DNA from: Zavarzinia sp.
Lineage (GTDB): Bacteria; Pseudomonadota; Alphaproteobacteria; Zavarziniales; Zavarziniaceae
Direction of reading: 5' to 3'
Assembly: GCA_028694545.1 (NCBI GenBank)
Contig: JAQVKV010000110.1
Coordinates: forward strand, 1-7,031
DNA length: 7,031 nucleotides
The notes below the pieces were generated by a model. It worked only from the letters and a program-made list of their open reading frames with translations, was not told where the DNA came from and made no database searches. A program made the translations under genes and the position numbers. Numbering within the stretch: position 1 is the stretch's first letter; every line of letters starts with the position of its first letter. Positions 1-4,924 of the stretch are shown here, in pieces.

Positions 1-896
1 ACCATGTCGTAGCGCCCGCCCCGGCCGAGTTCGCCGCGCACGCCGGCGGCGAAGAGGGTGAAGCCGAAACCGGTGTGATATTCATGCGCCCGGTATTCGC
101 CGGGATCGATGGTCAGCACGATCGCCGGATCGGCGGCGCGGACGGCGGCGACAAGGCCCGCCAGTTCGTCGACCTCGGCCCGCGCCACCGGCGGCAGATC
201 GAGATCGGCCAGGACGGCCAGCGCGCGGTCGGCCGGACCGGCGGCGCGCAGCAGGCCGCGGAAGAGATCGCCCGCGGGTCCCGCGATGGCATCCAGCTCC
301 CCGATGTCCTTGCCGTCCAGCGCATCCCGCGCGGCGGCGGCTTCGGCCGGGGGCAGGCCATAGGCGGCGGCAATGGCCGGCACCAGGGTAGGCAGGGTCA
401 GATCGACCGTCACCGGCCGCTCGTTGCCGCAGGCGGCGAGCGACTCGACGGCCAGCAGCACAACCTCGGCATCGGCCGCGACCGAGCGCACGCCCACCAG
501 CTCGACCCCGGCCTGGGGGAACTGGCGCTCGGGGCGCAGCTGCGTGCCCTTCACCCGCACCACCTGCCCGGCATAGGACAGGCGCAAGGGCCGGGGCGCC
601 TTCTGCAGGCGGGTGGCGGCAATGCGCGCGACCTGAACCGTCATGTCGGAGCGGACGGCCATCATGCGCTGGCTGGCCGGATCGACCAGACGGAACATCT
701 CGGTCCCCTTGGCGCCGCCGGGGCCCGTGGTCAGGCTTTCCTCGAATTCGATCAGGGGCGGCTTCACCCGCTGATAGCCGTGGGCAGCAAAAGCCGCGAC
801 GAGACGGGCCGACACCGCGGCCTCATGTTCGGCGGCGGGGGGCAGTTCGTCGTGCAGACCTTCGGGCAGCAGGGCGCGGGCGGCGTATTCCGTCAT
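1..896 (-). CDS. hisZ: ATP phosphoribosyltransferase regulatory subunit HisZ (3' end missing)
   Basis: HisZ is a class II aminoacyl-tRNA synthetase-like protein without tRNA-charging activity. It pairs with the short catalytic HisG to make the ATP phosphoribosyltransferase of the first step of histidine biosynthesis, in the cytoplasm. I translated it by hand from the reverse strand: 298 codons are visible, beginning MTEYAARALLPEGLHDELPP. The synthetase-like fold is seen in the TEMFRLVDP stretch, the motif 2-like region (MMAVRSDMTVQVARIAATR, then LRLSYAGQVVRVKG) and the QAGVELVG segment typical of HisS/HisZ. Near the cut end there is a GRGGRYD motif. Family members are about 380 residues, so roughly 80 C-terminal residues lie beyond base 1. 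The start is well constrained: an in-frame TAA sits at 911-909, four codons upstream. No strong Shine-Dalgarno is visible. The AveC-like gene lies 92 bp upstream on the same strand, but no functional link is evident. HisS is the main alternative, but the poorly conserved middle part fits HisZ better. Confidence 0.9.
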   Translation of the reverse strand, partial: MTEYAARALLPEGLHDELPPAAEHEAAVSARLVAAFAAHGYQRVKPPLIEFEESLTTGPGGAKGTEMFRLVDPASQRMMAVRSDMTVQVARIAATRLQKAPRPLRLSYAGQVVRVKGTQLRPERQFPQAGVELVGVRSVAADAEVVLLAVESLAACGNERPVTVDLTLPTLVPAIAAAYGLPPAEAAAARDALDGKDIGELDAIAGPAGDLFRGLLRAAGPADRALAVLADLDLPPVARAEVDELAGLVAAVRAADPAIVLTIDPGEYRAHEYHTGFGFTLFAAGVRGELGRGGRYDM

Positions 897-988
897 GGCG
901 GGCGGAGTTTACTCAAGCCGTCCCCGCCGTCCATGGAAAAGGCGCGGAAAATGCCGATGGCACCCCTGCGCCCCTTACAGGGCGGGTT

Positions 989-2011
989 TCAGGACGGCGG
1001 TACATGGGGCCCGGGCACCGGCAGGACGGGGTCCGGACAGGCATAACCGGTGCCTTCGCCGCACACGCCATTCAGGAAATAGGACGGGAAGACATCGGGC
1101 CAGGGATCGGAATAGAGCGAGACGAACTGGAACGGCAGGTAATAGGCGAGGATGGCGAGATTGGCGGCGCCGATGAAGGCAAGCGCGCGCAGCAGGTTGG
1201 CCGTGCCGGTGCCGGGCGCCAGCGTCTCGATCCCGCGCTCGACCACGGTGCGGCCCTCGACGTCGCGCCAGAACATCAGGCAGGCGAGCGCCACCGTGCC
1301 GATCGACCACAGGAAGGCGCCATAGACCGGGAATTGCCAGCGCGTGCCGGGAAAGACCGTCAGCGACTCGATAACGCCGCCATAGGCGAAGATCTCGCCC
1401 CGGACCATGGCGACTTCGGCGCCCGTCTGGCCGATGGTGATGGCGGCGGAGGCAAGCAACGCCAACCACGGCCCGCCGAGACGCGGCCAGCGCCTGCGCG
1501 CGCCGACCATCACCGCCCAGGCGGTGATGACCCAGACGGGCACCATGACCGGATAGAGCGCGGACTGGAAGGTGAGTGGCTGGGCATTGCGCGCGCCGTT
1601 CGGGCTGAACCACCAGGGGATCTGCTCGGCCCAGGAGCCCATGTTCGGATAATGGGTATTATACATGGCGACCGGCCGCAGCAGGTTCACCGTCGGGTCC
1701 TGCCACAGGCAGAAGGCGCAGCCGATCATGAGCAGTTGCACGATGTTGAGCGCGCGCCCCCGCGCGAGATCGACCAGGATCCAGGCGAGGCCCGCCGCCG
1801 CCATCGAGCAGAAGGACAGCGCCACGCCCCACATGACGATGCGGCCGAGATCCGTGATCGCGTCCGCGCCGGGGTCGACCGGCGCGAAACCGGGCGACAG
1901 GATCCAGGCGCCGAAGAGATAAAGTTGGAAAGCCGCGAAGACGGCACCGAGCGCCGCCCACCACAGAATCGGCCGTGTCGTGGCGCGCGAAACCGGATAC
2001 GTGGCGTCCAA
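989..2011 (-). CDS. AveC-like 'spirocyclase' family integral membrane protein
   Basis: 340 residues with about seven hydrophobic segments (roughly residues 14-37, 57-81, 88-103, 153-170, 181-200, 228-248 and 272-297), so an inner-membrane protein. I recognise the AveC-like family by its pattern: QDPTVN at 104-109, MYN at 116-118, NMGSWAEQIPWW at 123-134, and a C-terminal PSYFLNGVCGEGTGYACP at 309-326. The namesake AveC acts in spiroketal formation in avermectin biosynthesis. Most proteobacterial relatives have no known substrate and no polyketide cluster nearby, as here, so 'spirocyclase' should not be read as a proven activity. The start is TTG at 2011, with a Shine-Dalgarno-like GAGGGA at 2023-2018; the next upstream in-frame stop is at 2038-2036 and the first in-frame ATG would remove about 60 residues including the first membrane segment. 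It is divergent from the LuxR-type gene at 2491, a possible regulator. Confidence 0.8.
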   Translation of the reverse strand: MDATYPVSRATTRPILWWAALGAVFAAFQLYLFGAWILSPGFAPVDPGADAITDLGRIVMWGVALSFCSMAAAGLAWILVDLARGRALNIVQLLMIGCAFCLWQDPTVNLLRPVAMYNTHYPNMGSWAEQIPWWFSPNGARNAQPLTFQSALYPVMVPVWVITAWAVMVGARRRWPRLGGPWLALLASAAITIGQTGAEVAMVRGEIFAYGGVIESLTVFPGTRWQFPVYGAFLWSIGTVALACLMFWRDVEGRTVVERGIETLAPGTGTANLLRALAFIGAANLAILAYYLPFQFVSLYSDPWPDVFPSYFLNGVCGEGTGYACPDPVLPVPGPHVPPS

Positions 2012-2051
2012 GGCTGTTCCCTCGTGGGCGTTTCTTCACGCCTTCGTCTGT

Positions 2052-2064
2052 TTGCGCAGCGCAA
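2052..2064. promoter_or_regulatory. Perfect palindrome TTGCGC-A-GCGCAA, candidate operator of the AveC-like gene
   Basis: Six-base arms TTGCGC (2052-2057) and GCGCAA (2059-2064) around a single base, 41 bp upstream of the TTG start of the AveC-like gene. The odd-length, tightly spaced symmetry resembles a dimeric repressor site more than an RNA hairpin, because a one-base loop cannot form. The binding protein is unknown; the LuxR-type product encoded across the gap is one candidate. Confidence 0.3.
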
Positions 2065-2120
2065 CTGCAAAAACTCGCCCCAGATTCGGAAAACACTTCC
2101 CGAAACGGATCGGACCAGGA

Positions 2121-2148
2121 TTGGCCACAACGCGAGATATGTTATATT
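2121..2148 (+). promoter_or_regulatory. Candidate sigma-70 promoter toward the LuxR-type gene
   Basis: TTGGCC at 2121-2126 and TATATT at 2143-2148, separated by 16 bp, in the most AT-rich part of the gap. The -35 element matches TTGACA at four of six positions and the -10 element matches TATAAT at five of six. If used, transcription would start near 2155 and leave a leader of about 335 nt before ATG 2491. A promoter for the opposite strand could overlap here, but I could not pick clear elements for it. Confidence 0.35.
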
Positions 2149-2172
2149 GAACTGAAATAAAGAGGCTCCGCT

Positions 2173-2188
2173 TCCTCCAAATGGAGGA
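2173..2188. repeat. Inverted repeat TCCTCCA-AA-TGGAGGA
   Basis: Perfect seven-base arms at 2173-2179 and 2182-2188 around two bases. In RNA the six outer pairs would close an AAAU tetraloop. It lies about 20 bases after the expected start point of the candidate promoter at 2121-2148, a typical place for an operator or a 5'-end stabilising hairpin. The CCUCC strand resembles an anti-Shine-Dalgarno sequence. Confidence 0.45.
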
Positions 2189-2324
2189 CGGCGGGCTAAA
2201 GAAAGAATGGAGGGGGGGACGAGGAACCCCGCCGGAAGGGCAGGATGAAGCTGCAGCGGCCGTCGCCGCATTCAGCCGCCCCCCATCCGAGACGAGGCGT
2301 CCATCGTATCCGACCAAAGTGCTG

Positions 2325-2353
2325 GCGAAGAGCCATAGGCGGTGGCTTTTCGC
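2325..2353 (+). repeat. Stem-loop, 11 pairs with 7-base loop
   Basis: GCGAAGAGCCA (2325-2335) pairs with TGGCTTTTCGC (2343-2353) across the loop TAGGCGG. Ten pairs are Watson-Crick and one is G-T on DNA, which is G-U in RNA read along the plus strand. On the complementary strand the same position would be an A-C mismatch, so the structure favours a plus-strand transcript, that is, the leader of the LuxR-type gene. No U-run follows, so it is not an intrinsic terminator. Confidence 0.5.
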
Positions 2354-2363
2354 ATGCGTTGTA

Positions 2364-2382
2364 CGACTTGCCGGCCAAGTCG
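2364..2382. repeat. Stem-loop, 7 pairs with CCGGC loop
   Basis: Perfect arms CGACTTG (2364-2370) and CAAGTCG (2376-2382) around CCGGC. It begins ten bases after the previous stem-loop. No U-run follows. Confidence 0.5.
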
Positions 2383-2403
2383 CCTGCCCTGTGCGGCGAA
2401 CTT

Positions 2404-2424
2404 AAATTGAGGCCGATTCAATTT
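2404..2424. promoter_or_regulatory. Inverted repeat AAATTGA-N7-TCAATTT, candidate operator
   Basis: Perfect seven-base arms (2404-2410 and 2418-2424) with a seven-base spacer, centred about 77 bp upstream of ATG 2491. The AT-rich arms stand out in GC-rich DNA, and half-sites 14 bp apart suit a dimeric helix-turn-helix protein. A related half-site, TTATATTGA at 2142-2150, overlaps the candidate -10 element and matches TTAAATTGA at 2402-2410 in eight of nine positions. Autoregulation by the LuxR-type protein is possible but unproven. Confidence 0.35.
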
Positions 2425-2455
2425 GGAAGGCGATCCATCCCGGATCGGCCCTTCC
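2425..2455. repeat. Stem-loop, 12 pairs interrupted by a 2-base bulge
   Basis: GGAAGG and CGATCC (2425-2436) pair with GGATCG (2442-2447) and CCTTCC (2450-2455). The loop is ATCCC and GC at 2448-2449 bulges out. It abuts the preceding inverted repeat and ends 35 bases before the LuxR start codon, so as RNA it would sit just upstream of the ribosome binding site. No U-run follows, which argues against a terminator. Confidence 0.5.
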
Positions 2456-2490
2456 GGTCTGGACTGCGTTCGACGTTCACGAGGCTCGAC

Positions 2491-3657
2491 ATGTTGAACC
2501 ACCACGCCCCCGGCCCCTCGCAGGAGCAATTGAGCCTGCTGATCGGCCAGATTTACCAGGGGTCCTTCGAGGACGTGTCCTGGAAGGAAACGCTGGAGCT
2601 GCTGCGCGAATATCTCGACGCGAAGTTCGTCACCCTGTCGCTGGTCGCGAAGACCACGCTGCGTCAGGAAGCGACGATCAACGTCGGGCCCATCGCCTTC
2701 GACGAATTCGTGCTCTACGAGAACGAATACCAGAAGTACCGGCCGAACGTCGAAACCCAGCTCGGCCATGTCTATACGATCAACGACTGGCTGTCGCTGA
2801 ACCGCTCCGAATTCGGCAAGTTCAACGAGTTGCTGGAGATCGGCGACATCAACCACTACATGGGTGCCTGGGTGTGCAGCCTCGAGAATATCGACTGCTT
2901 CATCCGCGTCATGCGCGCCCGCGACGCCGATCCCTTCGTGCGCGAGGAAGCCAATCTCATCTCGCTGGTCGCGCCGCATTTCGCCCGCGCGCTCGAAATC
3001 CGCTCGCGCCTCGCCCAGACCGAGATCGTGAACCAGATCTATGCCGACGCCATGGACCGGCTGGCGGTGGGCGGCATCGTGCTGGACGAGAACGGCAAGA
3101 TCCTGGTCATGAACGCGATCGCCGCCGACCTGATGAAGCGGCGCGACGGCATCGCCATGGTGAACGGCATGGTCCATGCCGTCTCGACCCAGGACGATCG
3201 CGGCCTGCAGAGCCTGATCCGCACGGCGCTGTCGGGCGAGGCCGATGCGACCGAGCCGGGCAAGGCCCAGCCCCAGGCCCTGTCGATCGCGCGGGCGTCC
3301 GGCGCGCGGGACCTCGGCCTGGTGATCAACCGCATTCGTCTCGGCAACAAGGTGGGCGACCGCTGGCGCTCGGGTGTCACCATCTTCATCCGCGACCCCG
3401 AGAACGGCGTGCGCACCGATCCCCTGATCCTGAAGCAGCTCTTCGGCTTCACCCAGGCCGAATCGGCGCTGGCCACCCAACTGGCCAAGGGCGAAAGCCT
3501 GGACGAGGCGGCGGCGGAACTGAACATCCGCTACAACACCGCCCGCGCCCATCTGCGCTCCATGTTCGCGAAGACGGGCGTCACCCGCCAGGCGGAACTG
3601 GTGCGCATCCTGGTGAACGGCGTCGCTCCGCTCGGCTGTTTCGACCAGGCGAGCTGA
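2491..3657 (+). CDS. LuxR-type helix-turn-helix transcriptional regulator with PAS-like middle region
   Basis: 388 residues, a cytoplasmic DNA-binding regulator. The C-terminal part, about residues 316-376, is a LuxR/GerE helix-turn-helix: FTQAESALATQLAKGESLDE, then LNIRYNTARAHLRSMFAKTG and RQAELVRIL match the usual spacing of the four helices. Residues about 186-300 look PAS-like (GGIVLDENGKILVMNAIAADL is the typical start). Residues 1-170 are a conserved N-terminal region of this regulator type beginning LSLLIGQIYQGSFED. There is no receiver domain and no obvious autoinducer-binding domain, so the signal is unknown. I chose ATG 2491, with GAGG at 2481-2484. The frame stays open back to ATG 2245, but that 82-residue extension is arginine/proline-rich, unlike protein, and covers the inverted repeats. 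The gene is divergent from the AveC-like gene and converges on the crotonase gene. Confidence 0.85.
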   Translation: MLNHHAPGPSQEQLSLLIGQIYQGSFEDVSWKETLELLREYLDAKFVTLSLVAKTTLRQEATINVGPIAFDEFVLYENEYQKYRPNVETQLGHVYTINDWLSLNRSEFGKFNELLEIGDINHYMGAWVCSLENIDCFIRVMRARDADPFVREEANLISLVAPHFARALEIRSRLAQTEIVNQIYADAMDRLAVGGIVLDENGKILVMNAIAADLMKRRDGIAMVNGMVHAVSTQDDRGLQSLIRTALSGEADATEPGKAQPQALSIARASGARDLGLVINRIRLGNKVGDRWRSGVTIFIRDPENGVRTDPLILKQLFGFTQAESALATQLAKGESLDEAAAELNIRYNTARAHLRSMFAKTGVTRQAELVRILVNGVAPLGCFDQAS

Positions 3658-3671
3658 TCAGTCCCCCCAAG

Positions 3672-3752
3672 CGTCATCCCGGCTAAAGCCGGGATCTCCC
3701 ACCAGAAGGGCGCCCCTCTCGTCACGAGGCCCCGGCTTTCGCCGGGGCGACG
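3672..3752. repeat. REPIN-like doublet: two inverted copies of a 27-nt palindromic repeat
   Basis: Copy A (3672-3698, plus strand) reads CGTC-AT-CCCGGC-TAAA-GCCGGG-AT-CTC. Copy B (3752-3726, minus strand) reads CGTC-GC-CCCGGC-GAAA-GCCGGG-GC-CTC. They differ only at the two outer stem pairs (A-T/T-A versus G-C/C-G, changed on both sides) and one loop base. Each copy folds into an eight-pair stem with a four-base loop (3676-3695; 3729-3748). Head-to-head REP copies a few tens of bases apart are the definition of a REPIN, usually spread by a RAYT transposase encoded elsewhere; none is in this window. Lying between the convergent ends of the LuxR and crotonase genes, the hairpins may also end transcription from both sides, though no U-runs follow. 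Confidence 0.75.
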
Positions 3753-3769
3753 AGTGATTCTCTATATCC

Positions 3770-4567
3770 TTACCGGCCCCGGTAGACCGGCGGGCGCTTC
3801 TCCCGGAAGGAAGCCACGCCCTCCGCCGCGTCTTCCGATGCCGCGAGGCGCGCCGTCACGTCCGGAAAAGCATCGACCGCCGCCTGCGGCCCCTTCAGCA
3901 CGGCGAGACGGGCATTGGCGAGGCTGGCCTGCACGGCCAGCGGGGCCTGCACCGCGATACGCCGGGCGATCGCGAGCGCCGCGTCGAATTCCTCGCCCGG
4001 GGCCACGATGTCCTGGATGAAGCCGAAGGATTTCGCCGTCTCGACGTCGAATTCGTCGCCAGTCAGGATCAGCTTCATGGCATTGCCCCAGCCCGCGCGC
4101 TCGACCATGCGGATGGTGGCGCCGCCATAGGCCATGATGCCCCGCTTCACCTCGAGCTGGGAGAATCGGCTGTTGCTGGCCGCGACGGCCACATCCGCCG
4201 CGAGAATCAGTTCGATGCCGATGGTGAAGCAGATGCCGGCGGTCGCGACCACCACGGGCTTCGAGACCCGCCGCCCCTGCAGGCCCAGTGGATCGACCAG
4301 TCCTTGCGGAAACAGCGTATCGCCCGCCTTCTGCGCCGCGACGATCTTCGGCAGGTCCAGCCCGCCGGTGAAATGGCCGCCCGCCGCGTGCAGCAGGCCG
4401 ACTCGGGCCGCGTCATTCTCTTCCAGCGCCGTATAGGCTTGCGCCAGTTCCAGCATCATCTTGGGCGTGAAGCCGTTCCGCTTTTCCGCCCGATCGATGC
4501 AGATGGCGAAGACGCCGCCTTCCAGCATCTCCGTCGTGATCTGGCCGTCCTCGTGGCGCTCGCTCAT
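3770..4567 (-). CDS. Enoyl-CoA hydratase/isomerase (crotonase) family protein
   Basis: 265 residues, the usual length for a crotonase, cytoplasmic, acting on acyl-CoA thioesters. The first oxyanion-hole segment is HFTGGLDL at 65-72. The second is in GICFTIGIELILAADVAVA (111-129). The two acidic residues used by classical enoyl-CoA hydratases appear conserved: E119 in GIELIL and E139 in QLEVKRG. The C-terminus FREKRPPVYRG is also typical. This fits hydration of an enoyl-CoA, but the loop sequences differ from the FadB/EchA norm (IMAYGGAT for PGxGGT), so substrate and even reaction type remain open. ATG 4567 has a good Shine-Dalgarno, GGGGAGA, about 7 bases upstream; the frame also opens at 4627 but without such a site. 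It stands alone, divergent from rpmJ, with no other beta-oxidation gene adjacent. Confidence 0.85.
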   Translation of the reverse strand: MSERHEDGQITTEMLEGGVFAICIDRAEKRNGFTPKMMLELAQAYTALEENDAARVGLLHAAGGHFTGGLDLPKIVAAQKAGDTLFPQGLVDPLGLQGRRVSKPVVVATAGICFTIGIELILAADVAVAASNSRFSQLEVKRGIMAYGGATIRMVERAGWGNAMKLILTGDEFDVETAKSFGFIQDIVAPGEEFDAALAIARRIAVQAPLAVQASLANARLAVLKGPQAAVDAFPDVTARLAASEDAAEGVASFREKRPPVYRGR

Positions 4568-4651
4568 GCCGTTTCTCCCCTTGGTTTGTTGTGTCGTCCA
4601 TGGATCACGACGCGAATTCCCGTGCAAGACCCGCGTTGCGGATCACGATTG

Positions 4652-4680
4652 TTGACAGGAATGGGGCCCGCCATTATGGT
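4652..4680 (+). promoter_or_regulatory. Sigma-70-type promoter of rpmJ
   Basis: A perfect TTGACA (4652-4657), a 17-bp spacer and TATGGT (4675-4680, four of six to TATAAT). Transcription should start near 4687, giving a leader of about 90 nt before rpmJ. This is the strongest promoter match I found in the window, as expected for a ribosomal protein gene. Confidence 0.75.
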
Positions 4681-4695
4681 CCGCGCTCGCTTATC

Positions 4696-4749
4696 GGTGC
4701 CTTTCGGGCGCCTTACATTCGGCGGCGCCTTGGGCGCCGGTTTTGTTTC
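4696..4749 (+). promoter_or_regulatory. Attenuator-like rpmJ leader with mutually exclusive hairpins
   Basis: Three GGCGCC blocks (4707-4712, 4724-4729, 4733-4738), each self-complementary, plus GGTGCC at 4696-4701, lie in the rpmJ leader. Block 1 can pair with GGTGCC (loop TTTCG), or with block 2 (loop of 11 bases). Block 2 can instead pair with block 3 in a terminator-like hairpin. The first and last pairings can coexist; the middle one excludes both. This is the layout of a leader that switches between termination and read-through. I infer control of rpmJ and the HAD gene; the effector is unknown. Confidence 0.45.
4723..4749 (+). terminator. Intrinsic-terminator-like hairpin inside the rpmJ leader
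   Basis: CGGCGCC (4723-4729) and GGCGCCG (4733-4739) form seven GC pairs around TTG, followed after one G by TTTTGTTTC (4741-4749). The stem plus T-rich tail is a good intrinsic terminator, and it lies after the rpmJ promoter and 27 bases before the ATG, so it would act on rpmJ itself. It could alternatively be a plain 5'-UTR hairpin with chance T-richness. Confidence 0.5.
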
Positions 4750-4775
4750 AGGGCCGCAGGGCCGGGCTGGTTGTC

Positions 4776-4901
4776 ATGAAGATCGTCAATTCGCTGAAGT
4801 CGCTGAAGACCCGTCACCGGGATTGCCGCGTCATCCGTCGTCGCGGCCGCGTCTACGTCATCAACAAGACCCAGCGTCGCTTCAAGGCCCGCCAGGGCTG
4901 A
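4776..4901 (+). CDS. rpmJ: 50S ribosomal protein L36, cysteine-poor (zinc-free) form
   Basis: 41 residues, [20 protein letters not shown] followed by [12 protein letters not shown] and ending RFKARQG. This is the smallest protein of the large ribosomal subunit, where it binds 23S rRNA. Zinc-ribbon L36 proteins carry a C-x2-C...C...H set; here only C17 and H14 remain, so no zinc site can form. This is the C-minus type (like E. coli YkgO), which to my knowledge is the usual L36 in alphaproteobacteria. ATG 4776 matches the family start exactly. The Shine-Dalgarno is weak (AGGG or GGGCTGG upstream), so translation may depend on leader structure. It is preceded by its own promoter and followed after 23 nt by the HAD gene, probably co-transcribed. 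Confidence 0.97.
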   Translation: MKIVNSLKSLKTRHRDCRVIRRRGRVYVINKTQRRFKARQG

Positions 4902-4924
4902 GGCTGCCGTCCCGGACGCACGCC

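Larger units (their letters stand above)
2012..2490. other. Divergent intergenic region rich in inverted repeats, no convincing gene
   Basis: 479 bp between the TTG start of the AveC-like gene and the ATG of the LuxR-type gene. I see no supported coding sequence: the open frames through it (for example from ATG 2181 or ATG 2245) give arginine/proline/serine-rich translations with no recognisable family and poor start contexts. The part from about 2060 to 2165 is clearly AT-richer than flanking genes and probably holds the promoters. The rest, up to the LuxR start, contains a series of inverted repeats listed separately (2052-2064, 2173-2188, 2325-2353, 2364-2382, 2404-2424, 2425-2455). It may be a long structured 5' leader, a set of operators, or a small RNA gene; the sequence alone does not decide. 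Confidence 0.7.

Noticed and set aside
967..985. Possible hairpin (CGCCC/GGGCG, minus strand) after the AveC-like stop codon
   Set aside because: Five pairs and no T-run, so not a supportable terminator; transcription may continue into hisZ.
75..1046. 323-residue open frame on the plus strand opposite hisZ
   Set aside because: The minus strand encodes HisZ with clear motifs; this frame is its Gly/Arg-rich shadow.
2085..2104. Imperfect inverted repeat TTCGG-N10-CCGAA upstream of the AveC-like gene
   Set aside because: Only five perfect pairs per arm with a ten-base spacer; too weak to separate from chance.
1004..2155. 383-residue open frame on the plus strand opposite the AveC-like gene
   Set aside because: Antisense shadow of a recognisable membrane protein; the translation is charged, repetitive and without domains.
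2181..2405. Possible 74-residue small protein in the LuxR leader
   Set aside because: The start codon lies inside an inverted repeat and lacks a ribosome binding site; the translation shows no domain, signal peptide or membrane segment.
2245..2490. N-terminal extension of the LuxR-type protein from ATG 2245
   Set aside because: The 82 added residues do not resemble the family, the region is packed with inverted repeats, and ATG 2491 has a better Shine-Dalgarno and matches the expected family N-terminus.
2272..3552. 426-residue open frame on the minus strand opposite the LuxR-type gene
   Set aside because: Antisense shadow; no recognisable motif and no ribosome binding site.
3672..3752. The two hairpins as a simple bidirectional terminator rather than a mobile repeat
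   Set aside because: Neither stem is followed by a T-run, and the 27-nt identity extends beyond the stems (CGTC and CTC flanks), which fits a repeat family better; a secondary role in termination is not excluded.
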